Of a DNA stretch of 64,000 nucleotides, positions 17,673-26,739 are shown in pieces. The DNA is taken from contig CAZFEK010000015.1 in the NCBI GenBank assembly GCA_964517465.1, forward strand, positions 1-64,000, given 5' to 3'. The DNA is from JACPUX01 sp964517465 (GTDB taxonomy: Bacteria > Pseudomonadota > Gammaproteobacteria > Burkholderiales > Casimicrobiaceae). The translations under genes were made by a program, and so were the position numbers. Below the pieces are notes generated by a model. It worked only from the letters and a program-made list of their open reading frames with translations, did no database searches and had not been told where the DNA came from. Each line of letters opens with the position of its first letter. Position 1 is the first letter of the stretch.

Positions 17673-18140
17673 ATGGCTTATCACCGGCGAATCATCACCA
17701 AAGGCGACATTCTGCGCAGCAACATTTTCTCGGTGCTGGTGATCCTGTTCCTCGCCTGCGCCTTCGCCGGCTGGGTCTACATCAACCGCATGTGGACGGT
17801 GCAGGCGCAAGTGACCACGGCCACAACGGTCGCGACGGCGAACACGCCCCAAGGCCCGGGCGCGGTCATCGAATGGCAGGTTGGAGAGACGACCTACCAG
17901 CGCGTCGCCTTTGGTGCGGCTTTGACGGTCGGGGATACCAGCGAAGTACATTTCCTTGCCCACGCACCCGCAAGGGCGCTCACCGCGACCGAATGGCAGG
18001 ACGAGCCGGCGCGCATACTGGCGCTGCCTATGCTCGTGGGGTTCGTTTTGATCTGCCTCTTCAAACTTTGGATGATCTACTGGGGTCCGCGCCGCGCCGA
18101 TGACCGCAAGGTCGTCGCCGAAGTGCTTGAACGCGACTGA
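17673..18140 (+). CDS. Two-helix membrane protein, DUF3592-like
   Basis: 155 residues. One membrane helix lies at about residues 17-38 (NIFSVLVILFLACAFAGWVY) and a second at about 115-135 (LALPMLVGFVLICLFKLWMIYWG). They enclose a soluble loop with IEWQVGETTYQRVAFGAALTVGDTSEVHFL, which resembles the core of DUF3592. It has its own promoter. No enzymatic motif is visible, and the family assignment is tentative. Confidence 0.6.
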   Translation: MAYHRRIITKGDILRSNIFSVLVILFLACAFAGWVYINRMWTVQAQVTTATTVATANTPQGPGAVIEWQVGETTYQRVAFGAALTVGDTSEVHFLAHAPARALTATEWQDEPARILALPMLVGFVLICLFKLWMIYWGPRRADDRKVVAEVLERD

Positions 18141-18257
18141 GAGGTTCTCTCCAGCCGAGCGCCGGCACAACCCGATCGCCACCCAAACCCTTGGAACTGC
18201 GGTCGCACCGGCCGACGCGGGCAGCGCGGCGGCCGGATCGCGGACTCCGAACAAAAC

Positions 18258-18710
18258 TCAATAGCGGTAGATGTTGGGCCCTTCGACGCGCACCCGATCG
18301 CCCGGGCGAAGGTCTGCATTCGGCGGCTGGGGCACGGTGCGGTAAGCGCCGTTTTCCATGCGCACCACGACCCGCAAATACTCCCGGCCGCCCCGGTTGG
18401 AGCGCTCGACTTCATTGCCGATGGCGGCACCACCCAAGGCCCCAGCGACCGTGGCCACATCGTTGCCGCGTCCGCCACCGAATTGGTGTCCGATCACACC
18501 ACCGATGATCGCGCCCAGAATCGCGCCCGAGCCGTCGGTGTGTCCGTGCGAAGCGACCATCTGCACGGATTCCACCGTGCCGAAACCGGCCGGTGGCGGA
18601 TAGTGCGCGGCTGGCCTGTCGTAATACCCTGGCGGCGGGCCATGATAATGCGGGCCGGCGCAGGCGGAAAGGACCAATACGCCGATGACGAGCGAAACTT
18701 TTCTCAGCAT
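18258..18710 (-). CDS. Glycine-zipper lipoprotein (17 kDa antigen/SlyB-like)
   Basis: 150 residues. Lipobox LSAC (Cys17) follows a short signal. A Pro/Tyr/His-rich linker precedes a glycine-zipper double-helix region at about residues 63-100 (GAILGAIIGGVIGHQFGGG and VAGALGGAAIGNEVER). The C-terminal strand-rich part reads REYLRVVVRMENGAYR. Proteins of this type sit in the outer membrane periplasmic face and affect envelope integrity. The gene is monocistronic and divergent from aceK. Confidence 0.8.
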   Translation of the reverse strand: MLRKVSLVIGVLVLSACAGPHYHGPPPGYYDRPAAHYPPPAGFGTVESVQMVASHGHTDGSGAILGAIIGGVIGHQFGGGRGNDVATVAGALGGAAIGNEVERSNRGGREYLRVVVRMENGAYRTVPQPPNADLRPGDRVRVEGPNIYRY

Positions 18711-19025
18711 GATAACGATCTCCTGAAAATCGCGCGCTTACGCGCCGCGTTCCTCCATAACGCCACAATACCCCCGCCGGTTGATCGGCGTTTGTAACCA
18801 CAAGTTCCCGGCGAACCGGTTGAGTTGCCCGAGATGCCGCCATGGGTTCATGCCCTGCCGGACCCGCCGGAATCAAAGAGAATCTCCCCTGGGCGGCAAG
18901 CGGCAAACAAACCCTCGCACCAACGAGGAGACCAAGCCCTATGACAGACGCATGGTCATGCTAGCACTCCTGGCTCAGCCTTGCGAGCCCGCAGAGAAGC
19001 GCCGGCTTTCGGTTATCATTGGGCC
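18711..19025. other. Divergent intergenic region before aceK, 315 bp
   Basis: The stretch separates the leftward lipoprotein from aceK. A TATCAT element at 19014-19019 is very close to the aceK ATG, but no matching -35 box is seen. I find no gene or convincing RNA structure here. Confidence 0.4.
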
Positions 19026-20819
19026 ATGATCACCACACCGCGCCACCATCACCCCCACACCTCGGACTACCGCCGCGGCGCGGAAACCCCGGATCGCGAA
19101 GGCCAGGCGCGCGCCATCGCTCAGGCCATGCTCGATGGCTTCAATCGCCACTATCGGCTTTTTCGCAGTTGCAGCCAGGTGGCGCGGCGCTATTTCGAAA
19201 CCGGCGATTGGCTCGCCATTCAGCACGCCTCGCGCGATCGTATCGACTTCTACGACACGCGCGTGGCGGAATGCGTCGAGCGCCTGGAACGAGAATTCGG
19301 CGCGACCGCGGCTGACGACGCGCTCTGGGAACGGGTGAAGCTGCACTACATCGGCTTGTTGATCGATCATCGCCAACCCGAGTGCGCCGAGGTCTTTTTC
19401 AACTCGGTGAGCTGCAAGATTCTGCATCGGGTGTATTTTCACAACCGCTTCATTTTCGTTCGGCCGACCATTTCGACTGAACACATCGACCTCGATTCAC
19501 CCGCTTATCGCTCCTATTACCCACGTTACCAAGGCGTGCGCCGCGCCTTGATGAACGCCATCCTGGACCTCGATCTCAAGACGCCCTTCGCCGATTTCCG
19601 CGCTGACCTGCGCGCCCTGCTGCGAGCATTTCGCAGGCGCTTCGCACGGCCCATCCGCTTCGAAGCGAATCTTCAGATCCAAGTGCTGTCCTCGCTTTTT
19701 TATCGCAACCGCAGCGCCTATATGGTGGGCAAGCTCATCAACGGCATGCAGGAGATCCCTTTTGTCGTGCCCATTCGGCATGACCGCGAAGGCAAGCTCT
19801 ACCTCGACGCCTTGCTGCTCGAAGATCGCGACCTCGCCCCCGTGTTCAGCGCCAACCGGGCGTACTTTCTGGTGGACATGGAGGCGCCCGCGGCCTTCGT
19901 GCAGTTCCTGCGCAGCATGATGCCCTACAAGACCCGCGCCGAACTCTATACCATCATCGGCTTGCAGAAGGCGGGCAAAGCGCTGTTCTATCGCGACTTC
20001 CTGCACCACTTGAAGCACTCGACCGACCCATTCATGGTCGCCCCGGGCATCAAGGGTCTGGTGATGAGCGTCTTCACCCTGCCCTCCTATCCGTATGTGT
20101 TCAAGGTGATCAAGGATGTCATCGGCCACACCAAGGACACCACCCGCGAGCTGGTGAAGCAGAAGTACCACCTGGTCAAGCACCACGACCGCGTCGGGCG
20201 CATGGCCGACACTCTGGAATATTCCGACGTCGCTTTTCCCAAGGCGCGTTTCACTCCGGAACTGCTCGAGGAACTGCGCAGCCTGGCGCCTTCGCAAATC
20301 GAAGAGGAAGAAGGCTTCATCGTCATCAAGCACCTCTACATCGAGCGGCGCATGGTGCCGCTCAATATCTATCTCGCGCAGGTCGACGCGCCGCAGATGC
20401 GCGAAGCAGTGCGCGAATACGGCAACGCCTTGAGAGAGTTGGCCGCGGTGAATATTTTTGCGGGCGACCTATTGTTCAAGAACTTCGGCGTCACCCGCTA
20501 CGGTCGGGTGGTTTTCTACGATTACGACGAAATCGAGTACCTCACCGACTGCAACTTCCGGCGCATCCCGCCGCCGCGCAACGAGGAGGATGAGCTCGAC
20601 GACAAACCTTGGTATCCGATCGCCAAGAACGACATCTTTCCGGAAGAGTTCGCCACCTTCCTGCTTACCGATGCCAAGACTCGGCAATATTTCATGGAAT
20701 TCCACGCCGATCTTCTGGACGCCGATTGGTGGAAAGGCATGCAAGGCAGAGCGCGGACCGGAAATGGCGAGGACGTCGTACCCTATCCCCAAAACCTGCG
20801 CTTTCGAACCGATCGATGA
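19026..20819 (+). CDS. aceK: Isocitrate dehydrogenase kinase/phosphatase
   Basis: 597 residues, matching the AceK family length; start ATG 19026. Family blocks seen include FHNRFIFVRPTISTEHIDLD and YRSYYPRYQGVRRALMNAI in the regulatory half, then the kinase core LPSYPYVFKVIKDVIGHTKD, LYIERRMVPLNIYL, the catalytic-loop stretch FAGDLLFKNFGVTRYGRVVF with YDYDEIEYLTDCNF. AceK phosphorylates and dephosphorylates isocitrate dehydrogenase and so directs carbon into the glyoxylate shunt. No aceA or aceB is in view. The stop overlaps the next start (ATGA). Confidence 0.95.
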   Translation: MITTPRHHHPHTSDYRRGAETPDREGQARAIAQAMLDGFNRHYRLFRSCSQVARRYFETGDWLAIQHASRDRIDFYDTRVAECVERLEREFGATAADDALWERVKLHYIGLLIDHRQPECAEVFFNSVSCKILHRVYFHNRFIFVRPTISTEHIDLDSPAYRSYYPRYQGVRRALMNAILDLDLKTPFADFRADLRALLRAFRRRFARPIRFEANLQIQVLSSLFYRNRSAYMVGKLINGMQEIPFVVPIRHDREGKLYLDALLLEDRDLAPVFSANRAYFLVDMEAPAAFVQFLRSMMPYKTRAELYTIIGLQKAGKALFYRDFLHHLKHSTDPFMVAPGIKGLVMSVFTLPSYPYVFKVIKDVIGHTKDTTRELVKQKYHLVKHHDRVGRMADTLEYSDVAFPKARFTPELLEELRSLAPSQIEEEEGFIVIKHLYIERRMVPLNIYLAQVDAPQMREAVREYGNALRELAAVNIFAGDLLFKNFGVTRYGRVVFYDYDEIEYLTDCNFRRIPPPRNEEDELDDKPWYPIAKNDIFPEEFATFLLTDAKTRQYFMEFHADLLDADWWKGMQGRARTGNGEDVVPYPQNLRFRTDR

Positions 20820-21367
20820 AACAGCACACCCGCCTCCTCCCCTGTGAACTCTCCCGCTGCGAAGGAATTTGCTGCAGCGATGGCGCCTACCTGCGCCCGG
20901 AAGAAGAACGCCTCATTCACAAACTCGTGAAGAAACACGCGGCCCATTTCGATCATCTCCCCGAGGATTACATCATCTCCCCGGGCCCCGACGACCCGCC
21001 CGGACGCAAAACCCAGGTGCGTCCCCACCAATACGCGCGCAAACCCGCCCATTTCGCCGCCACCCGCTGCGTATTCACTGAACCCGACGGCCGCTGCGCG
21101 CTGCAAACGCTCGCCCTTGCCCATGGCAAGCACAAATGGGCCTACAAACCAGCGGGGTGCTGGCTCTTCCCGCTCTTCTCCGACGACAAGGGACAGCTCG
21201 TGGCCCCGCCTCGCTTGAAGCGCGACGACCCGCACCGCGAAGGAAAACAATATCCCGGCTTCGTGTGCTTTACTCCCTGCGGCGAGCATAACCCGCGCGG
21301 CAAGGTCTGGTGGCACGCACTCAAAGAAGAAGTGGATTACTTCAAAATCTGGCGCCTCGAAGACTGA
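20816..21367 (+). CDS. Cysteine-rich DUF3109-type protein
   Basis: 183 residues; ATG 20816 overlaps the aceK stop. The N-terminal cysteine cluster CELSRCEGICCSDGAYLRPE, plus later single Cys residues (TRCVF, GRCAL, AGCWLFPL, FVCFTPCGEHN), matches the DUF3109 pattern, in which cysteines are thought to bind iron-sulfur or zinc. No membrane segment is present. Coupling to aceK suggests coexpression, but a functional link is unproven. Confidence 0.72.
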   Translation: MKQHTRLLPCELSRCEGICCSDGAYLRPEEERLIHKLVKKHAAHFDHLPEDYIISPGPDDPPGRKTQVRPHQYARKPAHFAATRCVFTEPDGRCALQTLALAHGKHKWAYKPAGCWLFPLFSDDKGQLVAPPRLKRDDPHREGKQYPGFVCFTPCGEHNPRGKVWWHALKEEVDYFKIWRLED

Positions 21368-21374
21368 GCCGACA

Positions 21375-21393
21375 CGGGCAGGATCGCTGCCCG
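21375..21393. terminator. Hairpin between convergent genes
   Basis: CGGGCAG-GATCG-CTGCCCG is a perfect 7-bp stem located between the end of the DUF3109 gene and the end of dnaB. No T-run follows on either strand, so it is a weak terminator candidate. Confidence 0.35.
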
Positions 21394-21416
21394 CTTCCTG
21401 GCGCGAAGCTCAGCAC

Positions 21417-22790
21417 TCAGTAGGGCCGAGCGATCGCGGCGCTTTCGAAGCGGGTGTATTCACCGAGGAAAGTGAGCTTGACGGTGCCGATGGGGCCGTT
21501 GCGCTGTTTGCCGATAATGATTTCGGCAATGCCTTTGTCCGGGGATTCGGGGTTGTAAACTTCGTCGCGGTAGATGAACAGAATCAAATCGGCATCTTGC
21601 TCGATGGCACCGCTCTCGCGCAGATCCGACATCACCGGCCGTTTGTTGGGTCTTTGCTCCAAACTCCGGTTTAGCTGCGAAAGCGCCAGCACCGGCACGT
21701 GCAGTTCTTTGGCCAGCGCCTTGAGCGAGCGCGAAATCTCCGAGATTTCGGTGGCGCGATTCTCTCCCGCGAGCTGCGAGGCATTCATGAGCTGAAGGTA
21801 GTCCACCACGATGGCGCCCAACTGGCCGCCGCATTGCCGCGCCAATCGCCGGGCACGAGAACGAACTTCGATCGGCGACATCGCCGGCGTTTCATCGATG
21901 TATAGCGGCGCCTCGTTGAGCTTGCCCAGAGCAGCCGACAGCCGCTCCCAATCTTCGGCGGCCAAGCGTCCGGTGCGGATCTTGTGCTGATCGAGCCGGC
22001 CCACCGAACCGATCATACGCATCGCCAACTGGGTTGCACCCATTTCCATGGAGAACACCGCCACCGGCAGCTTCGGCCCCAGCGCGATGTGCTCGGCGAT
22101 ATTGAGGCTGAAGGCGGTCTTGCCCATGCTGGGACGTCCGGCGATGATCACCAAATCGCCCGCCTGGAGGCCCGAAGTCATGCGATCGAGATCCGCGAAA
22201 CCGGTGGGCACGCCGGTCACGTCGCTGGGATTCTCGCGGGCGTAGAGCTCCTCGATGCGATCGACGACTTGTGTAAGCAGCGGCCGTATCTCCTGGAAAC
22301 CGCCTTCGCTGCGCATGCCCTGTTCCGCGATCTCGAAGACTTTTTGCTCGGCTTGGTCGAGTATTTCCCGCGCCGCTCGGCCCATGGGGTTGTAGGCGGA
22401 CTCGACGATGGAAGTTCCGGCTCCGGCCAGCGCGCGCAGGATAGAGCGCTCGCGCACGATCTCGGAATAGCGGCGGATATTGGCTGCCGTGGGCACGTTT
22501 TGCGCCAATTGCCCGAGGTAGGAAAGGCCGCCGACATAGTCGAGCTTCTTCACCGACTCCAGGCGCTCGGCGACGGTAATCACGTCCGCCGGGTGACCCT
22601 CGCTCACCAGGCTCAAAACGTGGCCAAAAATCAGCCGGTGCGCATCGGTGTAAAAATCGGCCTCCGTGATCAGATCGGTGATGCGGTCAAGCGCCTGGTT
22701 GTCGATGAGCAGGCCGCCCAGCACCGATTGCTCCGCCTCCATCGAGTGGGGCGGCACTTTGAGCTGGTCTAGGGCGAGGTCGTTGGGCAT
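21417..22790 (-). CDS. dnaB: Replicative DNA helicase
   Basis: 457 residues, standard for DnaB. The N-terminal primase-interacting domain begins PPHSMEAEQSVLGGLL. The RecA-like motor has Walker A GRPSMGKTAFSLN, Walker B-type IVVDYLQLM, the LALSQLNRSLEQRPNKRP motif and the C-terminal GAIEQDADLILFIYRDE signature. It unwinds DNA at the replication fork as a hexamer. There is no intein. It follows the rpsF-priB-rpsR-rplI cluster after a terminator, so it is probably transcribed separately. Confidence 0.97.
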   Translation of the reverse strand: MPNDLALDQLKVPPHSMEAEQSVLGGLLIDNQALDRITDLITEADFYTDAHRLIFGHVLSLVSEGHPADVITVAERLESVKKLDYVGGLSYLGQLAQNVPTAANIRRYSEIVRERSILRALAGAGTSIVESAYNPMGRAAREILDQAEQKVFEIAEQGMRSEGGFQEIRPLLTQVVDRIEELYARENPSDVTGVPTGFADLDRMTSGLQAGDLVIIAGRPSMGKTAFSLNIAEHIALGPKLPVAVFSMEMGATQLAMRMIGSVGRLDQHKIRTGRLAAEDWERLSAALGKLNEAPLYIDETPAMSPIEVRSRARRLARQCGGQLGAIVVDYLQLMNASQLAGENRATEISEISRSLKALAKELHVPVLALSQLNRSLEQRPNKRPVMSDLRESGAIEQDADLILFIYRDEVYNPESPDKGIAEIIIGKQRNGPIGTVKLTFLGEYTRFESAAIARPY

Positions 22791-22860
22791 AAAAATCCGG
22801 GGGCCTGAGGGGAAACATTCTAGCGGAAATGCGATTGCTGCGAGGCCGCTTGCGCCGCTC

Positions 22861-22892
22861 CAAAAACCAAGGGCCGCACTTGGCGGCCCTGG
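22861..22892 (-). terminator. Rho-independent terminator after rplI
   Basis: Read on the minus strand, CCAGGGCCGC-CAAGT-GCGGCCCTTGG is a long GC-rich stem followed at once by TTTTTG. It lies 21 bp beyond the rplI stop and should end the ribosomal operon before dnaB. Confidence 0.8.
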
Positions 22893-22912
22893 TCTGGGGA
22901 AGCAACCGGCAA

Positions 22913-23359
22913 CTATTCCGCGATGACTTTCACCTGGATGGCGGCCACCACGTCGGAATGAACGCTGACGCCGATGCTGTATTCGCCCACGTTCTTGATC
23001 GGGCCTTCGGGCATATGCACGCCGGCTTTCTCGATGGTATAGCCCTGAGCGGCGAGCGCTTCGATGAGGTCGAGGTTGGTCACCGAACCAAAAAGGTGCC
23101 CTTCGGGGCTGGCACGGCGAGCGATTTGCACCATCAAGCCATCGAGCTTGGCCGCGACTTCCTTGGCCGCAGCCAGACGCGCGACCTCTTGTTTTTCCAG
23201 CTCGGCGCGACGGGCTTCGATCAGCTTCAAGTTGTCCGGCGTCGCGCGCTTGGCTTTGCCTTTCGGGATGAGGAAGTTGCGCGCGTAACCTTCTTTGACT
23301 TTCACCACATCGCCGAGGTTGCCCAGATTGGCGACACGTTCCATCAGAATCACTTGCAT
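22913..23359 (-). CDS. rplI: 50S ribosomal protein L9
   Basis: 148 residues with the L9 N-terminal signature MQVILMERVANLGNLGDVV and GYARNFLIPKGKA. A central helix follows and then the C-terminal rRNA-binding domain (KAGVHMPEGPIKNVGEYS). It binds 23S rRNA at the L1 stalk base. Last gene of the rpsF operon. Confidence 0.98.
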   Translation of the reverse strand: MQVILMERVANLGNLGDVVKVKEGYARNFLIPKGKAKRATPDNLKLIEARRAELEKQEVARLAAAKEVAAKLDGLMVQIARRASPEGHLFGSVTNLDLIEALAAQGYTIEKAGVHMPEGPIKNVGEYSIGVSVHSDVVAAIQVKVIAE

Positions 23360-23374
23360 GTTCGCGTCCCTCGA

Positions 23375-23662
23375 TTAGTTATGCAAATCGGTGTAGGGCA
23401 AAAGCGCCAGAAAGCGCGCCCGCATGATCGCAGTGGATAGCTGCCGCTGATACCGCGCCTTGGTGCCGGTGATGCGCGCCGGCATGATCTTGCCGTTTTC
23501 ACCGATGAAATCCTTCAGCACATCGACGTCCTTGTAGTCGATCTCTTTGACTTTCTCGGCGGTGAAGCGGCAAAACTTGCGCCGCTTGAACAAATTGTTG
23601 CCGCGATCCTTGCGGGTCTTGGACTTGTCTTTACCTTTACCTCTGCCAACGGGACGAGCCAT
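23375..23662 (-). CDS. rpsR: 30S ribosomal protein S18
   Basis: 95 residues. The basic N-terminus precedes the S18 core FKRRKFCRFTAEKVKEIDYKD and the motif PARITGTKARYQRQLSTAI. It pairs with S6 in the small subunit. The gene begins 2 bp after priB ends. Confidence 0.97.
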   Translation of the reverse strand: MARPVGRGKGKDKSKTRKDRGNNLFKRRKFCRFTAEKVKEIDYKDVDVLKDFIGENGKIMPARITGTKARYQRQLSTAIMRARFLALLPYTDLHN

Positions 23663-23664
23663 GA

Positions 23665-23970
23665 TCAGTTTCCTTCGAGTATTTCAAATTCGGTGATATG
23701 CACTTCGATTTGCCGACTGCGGCGGCTCTTGGGCGCAATGAAGCCGGCGCATTCGATGAGGCCTCCTGAGGGCGCTTCCGCCAGGCGGCGGGCGACGGGG
23801 CCGAAAGCCACCGCGTCCACCTGCCAATCGACTTGCCTTGCCTGCCCGGCTTCCATTTGCCTGGACTCATGCCGCAATTGGCAATTGAGCGCCGGCACTC
23901 CGGCCGGGGTGTAGCGAAGCGCGTCTTTCTCCAGAAGCCGCACCGTGAGCTGCAGCGCGTTGCGGCTCAC
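23665..23970 (-). CDS. priB: Primosomal replication protein N (PriB)
   Basis: 101 residues forming one OB-fold related to SSB: ALQLTVRLLEKDALRYTPAG at the start and FIAPKSRRSRQIEVHITEFE at the end. PriB stabilises the PriA-DNA complex when stalled forks restart. Position between rpsF and rpsR is the classic arrangement in beta- and gammaproteobacteria. Confidence 0.93.
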   Translation of the reverse strand: MSRNALQLTVRLLEKDALRYTPAGVPALNCQLRHESRQMEAGQARQVDWQVDAVAFGPVARRLAEAPSGGLIECAGFIAPKSRRSRQIEVHITEFEILEGN

Positions 23971-23977
23971 CGCACCA

Positions 23978-24367
23978 TCAATCGGCCGCCGCCGGGGCCG
24001 GCGCCGCCGGAGCCTCTGCGCCAGGCGCAGTGGTGAGCGACTTGGCCTTCTCCTCCTTCATCATCGGCGAGGGCGTGAGCACCGGGCCGTCTTTGGCGAT
24101 GACCAGGTGACGCAACACTGCGTCGTTGAACTTGAAGACGTGCTCGATTTCCGCCAAGGTCTCCTTGTCGCACTCGATATTCATGAGCACGTAATGAGCC
24201 TTGTGCACTTTCTGGATTGGGTATGCCAACTGACGCCGGCCCCAGTCTTCGAGGCGATGGATTTGGCCGGTGCGCGCCGTGACCATGGCACGATAGCGCT
24301 CGACCATCGCGGGCACTTGCTCGCTCTGGTCGGGATGAACGATGAAAACGATCTCGTAGTGACGCAT
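23978..24367 (-). CDS. rpsF: 30S ribosomal protein S6
   Basis: 129 residues. The S6 ferredoxin-like domain occupies residues 1-95 (MRHYEIVFIVHPDQSEQVP, GRRQLAYPIQKVHKAHYVL, FNDAVLRHLV). An Ala/Pro-rich tail follows. It starts the four-gene operon, with GGAG 7 nt upstream of the ATG. Confidence 0.98.
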   Translation of the reverse strand: MRHYEIVFIVHPDQSEQVPAMVERYRAMVTARTGQIHRLEDWGRRQLAYPIQKVHKAHYVLMNIECDKETLAEIEHVFKFNDAVLRHLVIAKDGPVLTPSPMMKEEKAKSLTTAPGAEAPAAPAPAAAD

Positions 24368-24433
24368 GCAGACTCCTTATGGGCGTTGAGTTCGGCCTCC
24401 CCATCTGCTTTGGGTGAGGCAAGGGAATCGCGG

Positions 24434-24462
24434 ATTATAGCGGGATTTGGCGCATCAAGCAA
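24434..24462 (-). promoter_or_regulatory. Promoter of the rpsF operon
   Basis: On the minus strand, TTGCTT (24457-24462), a 17-bp spacer and a perfect TATAAT (24434-24439). The transcript would have a leader of about 60 nt before the rpsF ATG. Confidence 0.75.
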
Positions 24463-24482
24463 AATCCGGTCGGTCGCAGCCG

Positions 24483-25529
24483 CTAGCCACAGCGAGCGCC
24501 GGGGCTTGCCAGTAGCTCGCCACGCTCGACCCGGCCGAGCTTCCCCAGGGATCGAACGGCATCGAAAAATGCGCTCATCTCGCCCTGGCAACGCGCCAGC
24601 AAGGCTTTGAATTGAGGGACTTTGTCGGCGTAAAGCCCGACCGAAAGTAAACTCGCGTTGTTTTGTTCCCGGGCGAACCAGGCGTCATAGCCGGAAAAGC
24701 CGCCCCAGCTCTCGCGCATCGCCCGATAGTTCGACTGCAGGTCGCTGAAAATGTCTGACTTGACCCGGCGCTTTTCTGCCTCCGGCAGTGGCGAGGCGTA
24801 GACCGCTTCGAGCTTGCGTCGGGTTTCGCGAAGCAGCCCGCGAAATCCGGCGCGATATTTGTCCCCCCGCTGCACCCGCTCGCGCAAACCCTCTTTGCCG
24901 CCTTGCGCAACCCAGCGCGCCAGCCCCTCCTCCTCCACCGCCACGGCAAACGACTCGTTGAAGGCGGTGTCATCTTTGACATAAACGACCTGGTGCGCAA
25001 GCTCGTGGAAGATCAGCCGCGCCAACTCCAACTCGCCATAGTGGATTACCGTGCTGGGCAAGGGATCATCGAACCAGCCAAGGGTGGAGTAAGCCGGCAC
25101 CCCGCCGACAAAAACATCAAGCCCGCGGCGGCGCAGTTCTTCGGCCTCGGTCCGGGCGCGAGTCTCTTCGAAATAACCTCGGTAGGCCACGCAGCCCGCT
25201 ATGGGGTAGCACGTTTCCTGAGGTCGAAAAGAAAACTCCGGCGTCGCGAATACGTTCCATAACACGTAGGGGCGGCCCAAATCGCTGTAGCGGGAATAGG
25301 TGCCGTTGTCGGGCAGCGTCAAAGCGCTCGAGGCGAACTCGCGGATCTCCCTTGCCAGGCGAAGTTGGTTACGCAATGACGCGGCGGTCTCGCCGTCTTC
25401 GATCAGTTCCGCGATCGGGCGAGCGCGCGACAGAAGCTCCATTTGCCCCACCGCGCCCTGCCACAGATAGGAGACGCCGGTGCAAGCACCAAGCCCCAGT
25501 AGCAGCAGAAACAAGACCAGCCGTTTCAC
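24483..25529 (-). CDS. Lipoprotein zinc aminopeptidase (DUF2265/Aminopep family)
   Basis: 348 residues. The signal ends in the lipobox LGAC (Cys16). The zinc motif HELAHQVVYVKDDTAFNESF (HExxH plus a downstream Glu) and the preceding GWFDDPLPSTVIHYGELELARLI match the putative aminopeptidase family PF10023. It should be anchored in the envelope and trim peptides. The gene ends 4 bp before the start-side end of the aminotransferase operon partner, so the two are probably cotranscribed (aminotransferase first). Confidence 0.82.
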   Translation of the reverse strand: MKRLVLFLLLLGLGACTGVSYLWQGAVGQMELLSRARPIAELIEDGETAASLRNQLRLAREIREFASSALTLPDNGTYSRYSDLGRPYVLWNVFATPEFSFRPQETCYPIAGCVAYRGYFEETRARTEAEELRRRGLDVFVGGVPAYSTLGWFDDPLPSTVIHYGELELARLIFHELAHQVVYVKDDTAFNESFAVAVEEEGLARWVAQGGKEGLRERVQRGDKYRAGFRGLLRETRRKLEAVYASPLPEAEKRRVKSDIFSDLQSNYRAMRESWGGFSGYDAWFAREQNNASLLSVGLYADKVPQFKALLARCQGEMSAFFDAVRSLGKLGRVERGELLASPGARCG

Positions 25530-25533
25530 GCGG

Positions 25534-26688
25534 TCACTTCAGGAAAGCGCGCAGGCGCTCCAAGCCGTCGAGCAGTTTCGATTCGCTGATGGTGTAGGCA
25601 ATGCGCAGATGCTCGCCGGCGCGGTAGCTGCCAAAATCCGCGCCCGGCGTGATCGCCACTGCGGTCTGGTGCAAAATCTCCCGCGCGAAGGCCATGCTGT
25701 CGCGCGAGAACCGCGAGCAGTCGGCATAGACGAAGAAGCCCCCCGTGGGCGTGACCGGCACCTCGAAGCCCAACTCGCGCAAGCCCGGCACCAGCAAGTC
25801 CCGGCGGGACAGGAACTGCCGGCGCCGGTCTTCGAGCAGCGCCAATGTCTCCGGCAGAAAGCAGGCCAGCGCCGCACGCTGCGAAACCGCGGCTGGCGAG
25901 ATATAAAGATTCTGCGCCAACTTCTCCACGTCGCGCACCGCTTCCGGTGGCGCGACTAGCCAGCCCAGCCGCCAGCCGGTCATGTTGAAATATTTGGAAA
26001 AGCTGTTGATCACGTAGGCCTGGGGCAGCGTAGCGAGCGCGCTCGGCGGCCTTTCGCCGTAGCTCAGGCCAAGATAAATTTCGTCGACGATCAATTCGCC
26101 ACCGCGTTCTTCGACCACTTTGGCAATGGCCCGCAAGGTGTCCTGCCCCATGTGAGTGCCCGTGGGGTTCGAAGGCGAAGCGATCAGCACCGCTCGCGTG
26201 CGCGGCGTCCAATGCCGCTCCACCAAGTCGGGGGTGAGCTGATAGGCGCTTTCCGGTCCGACCGGCACCCCCACGGCGCGCCCCTCCAGCACCCGCACGA
26301 AATGGCGATTGCAAGGATAGCCGGGGTCCGCCATGAGCACCTCTTGGTCGCGGTCGATGAGCAGCGCCAACACCAGGAGCAAAGCCGCCGACGAGCCTGC
26401 GGTGACGACGACACGCTGCGGGTCGAGATCGATGCCAAAATGGCTTCCGTACCAGCCCGCGATCGCTTCCCGCAAGGGCGGGATACCCAAGGCGGAAGTG
26501 TAGTAGAGGTCGCCCTGGGCAATACCCTGGCGAGCCGCTTCCAGCACCGGCGCAGGCGTGGGGAAATCCGGCTCGCCGATTTCCAGATGCACGACGCTTC
26601 TTCCCGCGGCCTCCAAGGCGCGTGCCGCGGTTTGCACCTCCATCACCTGGAAGGGCGCAATGTCGGCAACTCGGTGAGCGGTAGGCAT
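25534..26688 (-). CDS. PLP-dependent class I/II aminotransferase
   Basis: 384 residues from ATG 26688; a longer in-frame extension overlaps the divergent gene and lacks homology. Fold-type I features include TAGSSAALLLVLALL for the phosphate cup, IASPSNPTGT, VDEIYLGLSYGE, the catalytic Lys in NSFSKYFNMTGWRLGW, and a C-terminal LRIAYTISESKLLDGLERL. It probably transfers an amino group from an aromatic or neutral amino acid to 2-oxoglutarate. The exact substrate is unknown. Confidence 0.87.
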   Translation of the reverse strand: MPTAHRVADIAPFQVMEVQTAARALEAAGRSVVHLEIGEPDFPTPAPVLEAARQGIAQGDLYYTSALGIPPLREAIAGWYGSHFGIDLDPQRVVVTAGSSAALLLVLALLIDRDQEVLMADPGYPCNRHFVRVLEGRAVGVPVGPESAYQLTPDLVERHWTPRTRAVLIASPSNPTGTHMGQDTLRAIAKVVEERGGELIVDEIYLGLSYGERPPSALATLPQAYVINSFSKYFNMTGWRLGWLVAPPEAVRDVEKLAQNLYISPAAVSQRAALACFLPETLALLEDRRRQFLSRRDLLVPGLRELGFEVPVTPTGGFFVYADCSRFSRDSMAFAREILHQTAVAITPGADFGSYRAGEHLRIAYTISESKLLDGLERLRAFLK

Positions 26689-26739
26689 AGTAAAATTCCG
26701 TCGGTATTCCGCGCATTGTAAGCGAACCGATCTCCCAGC

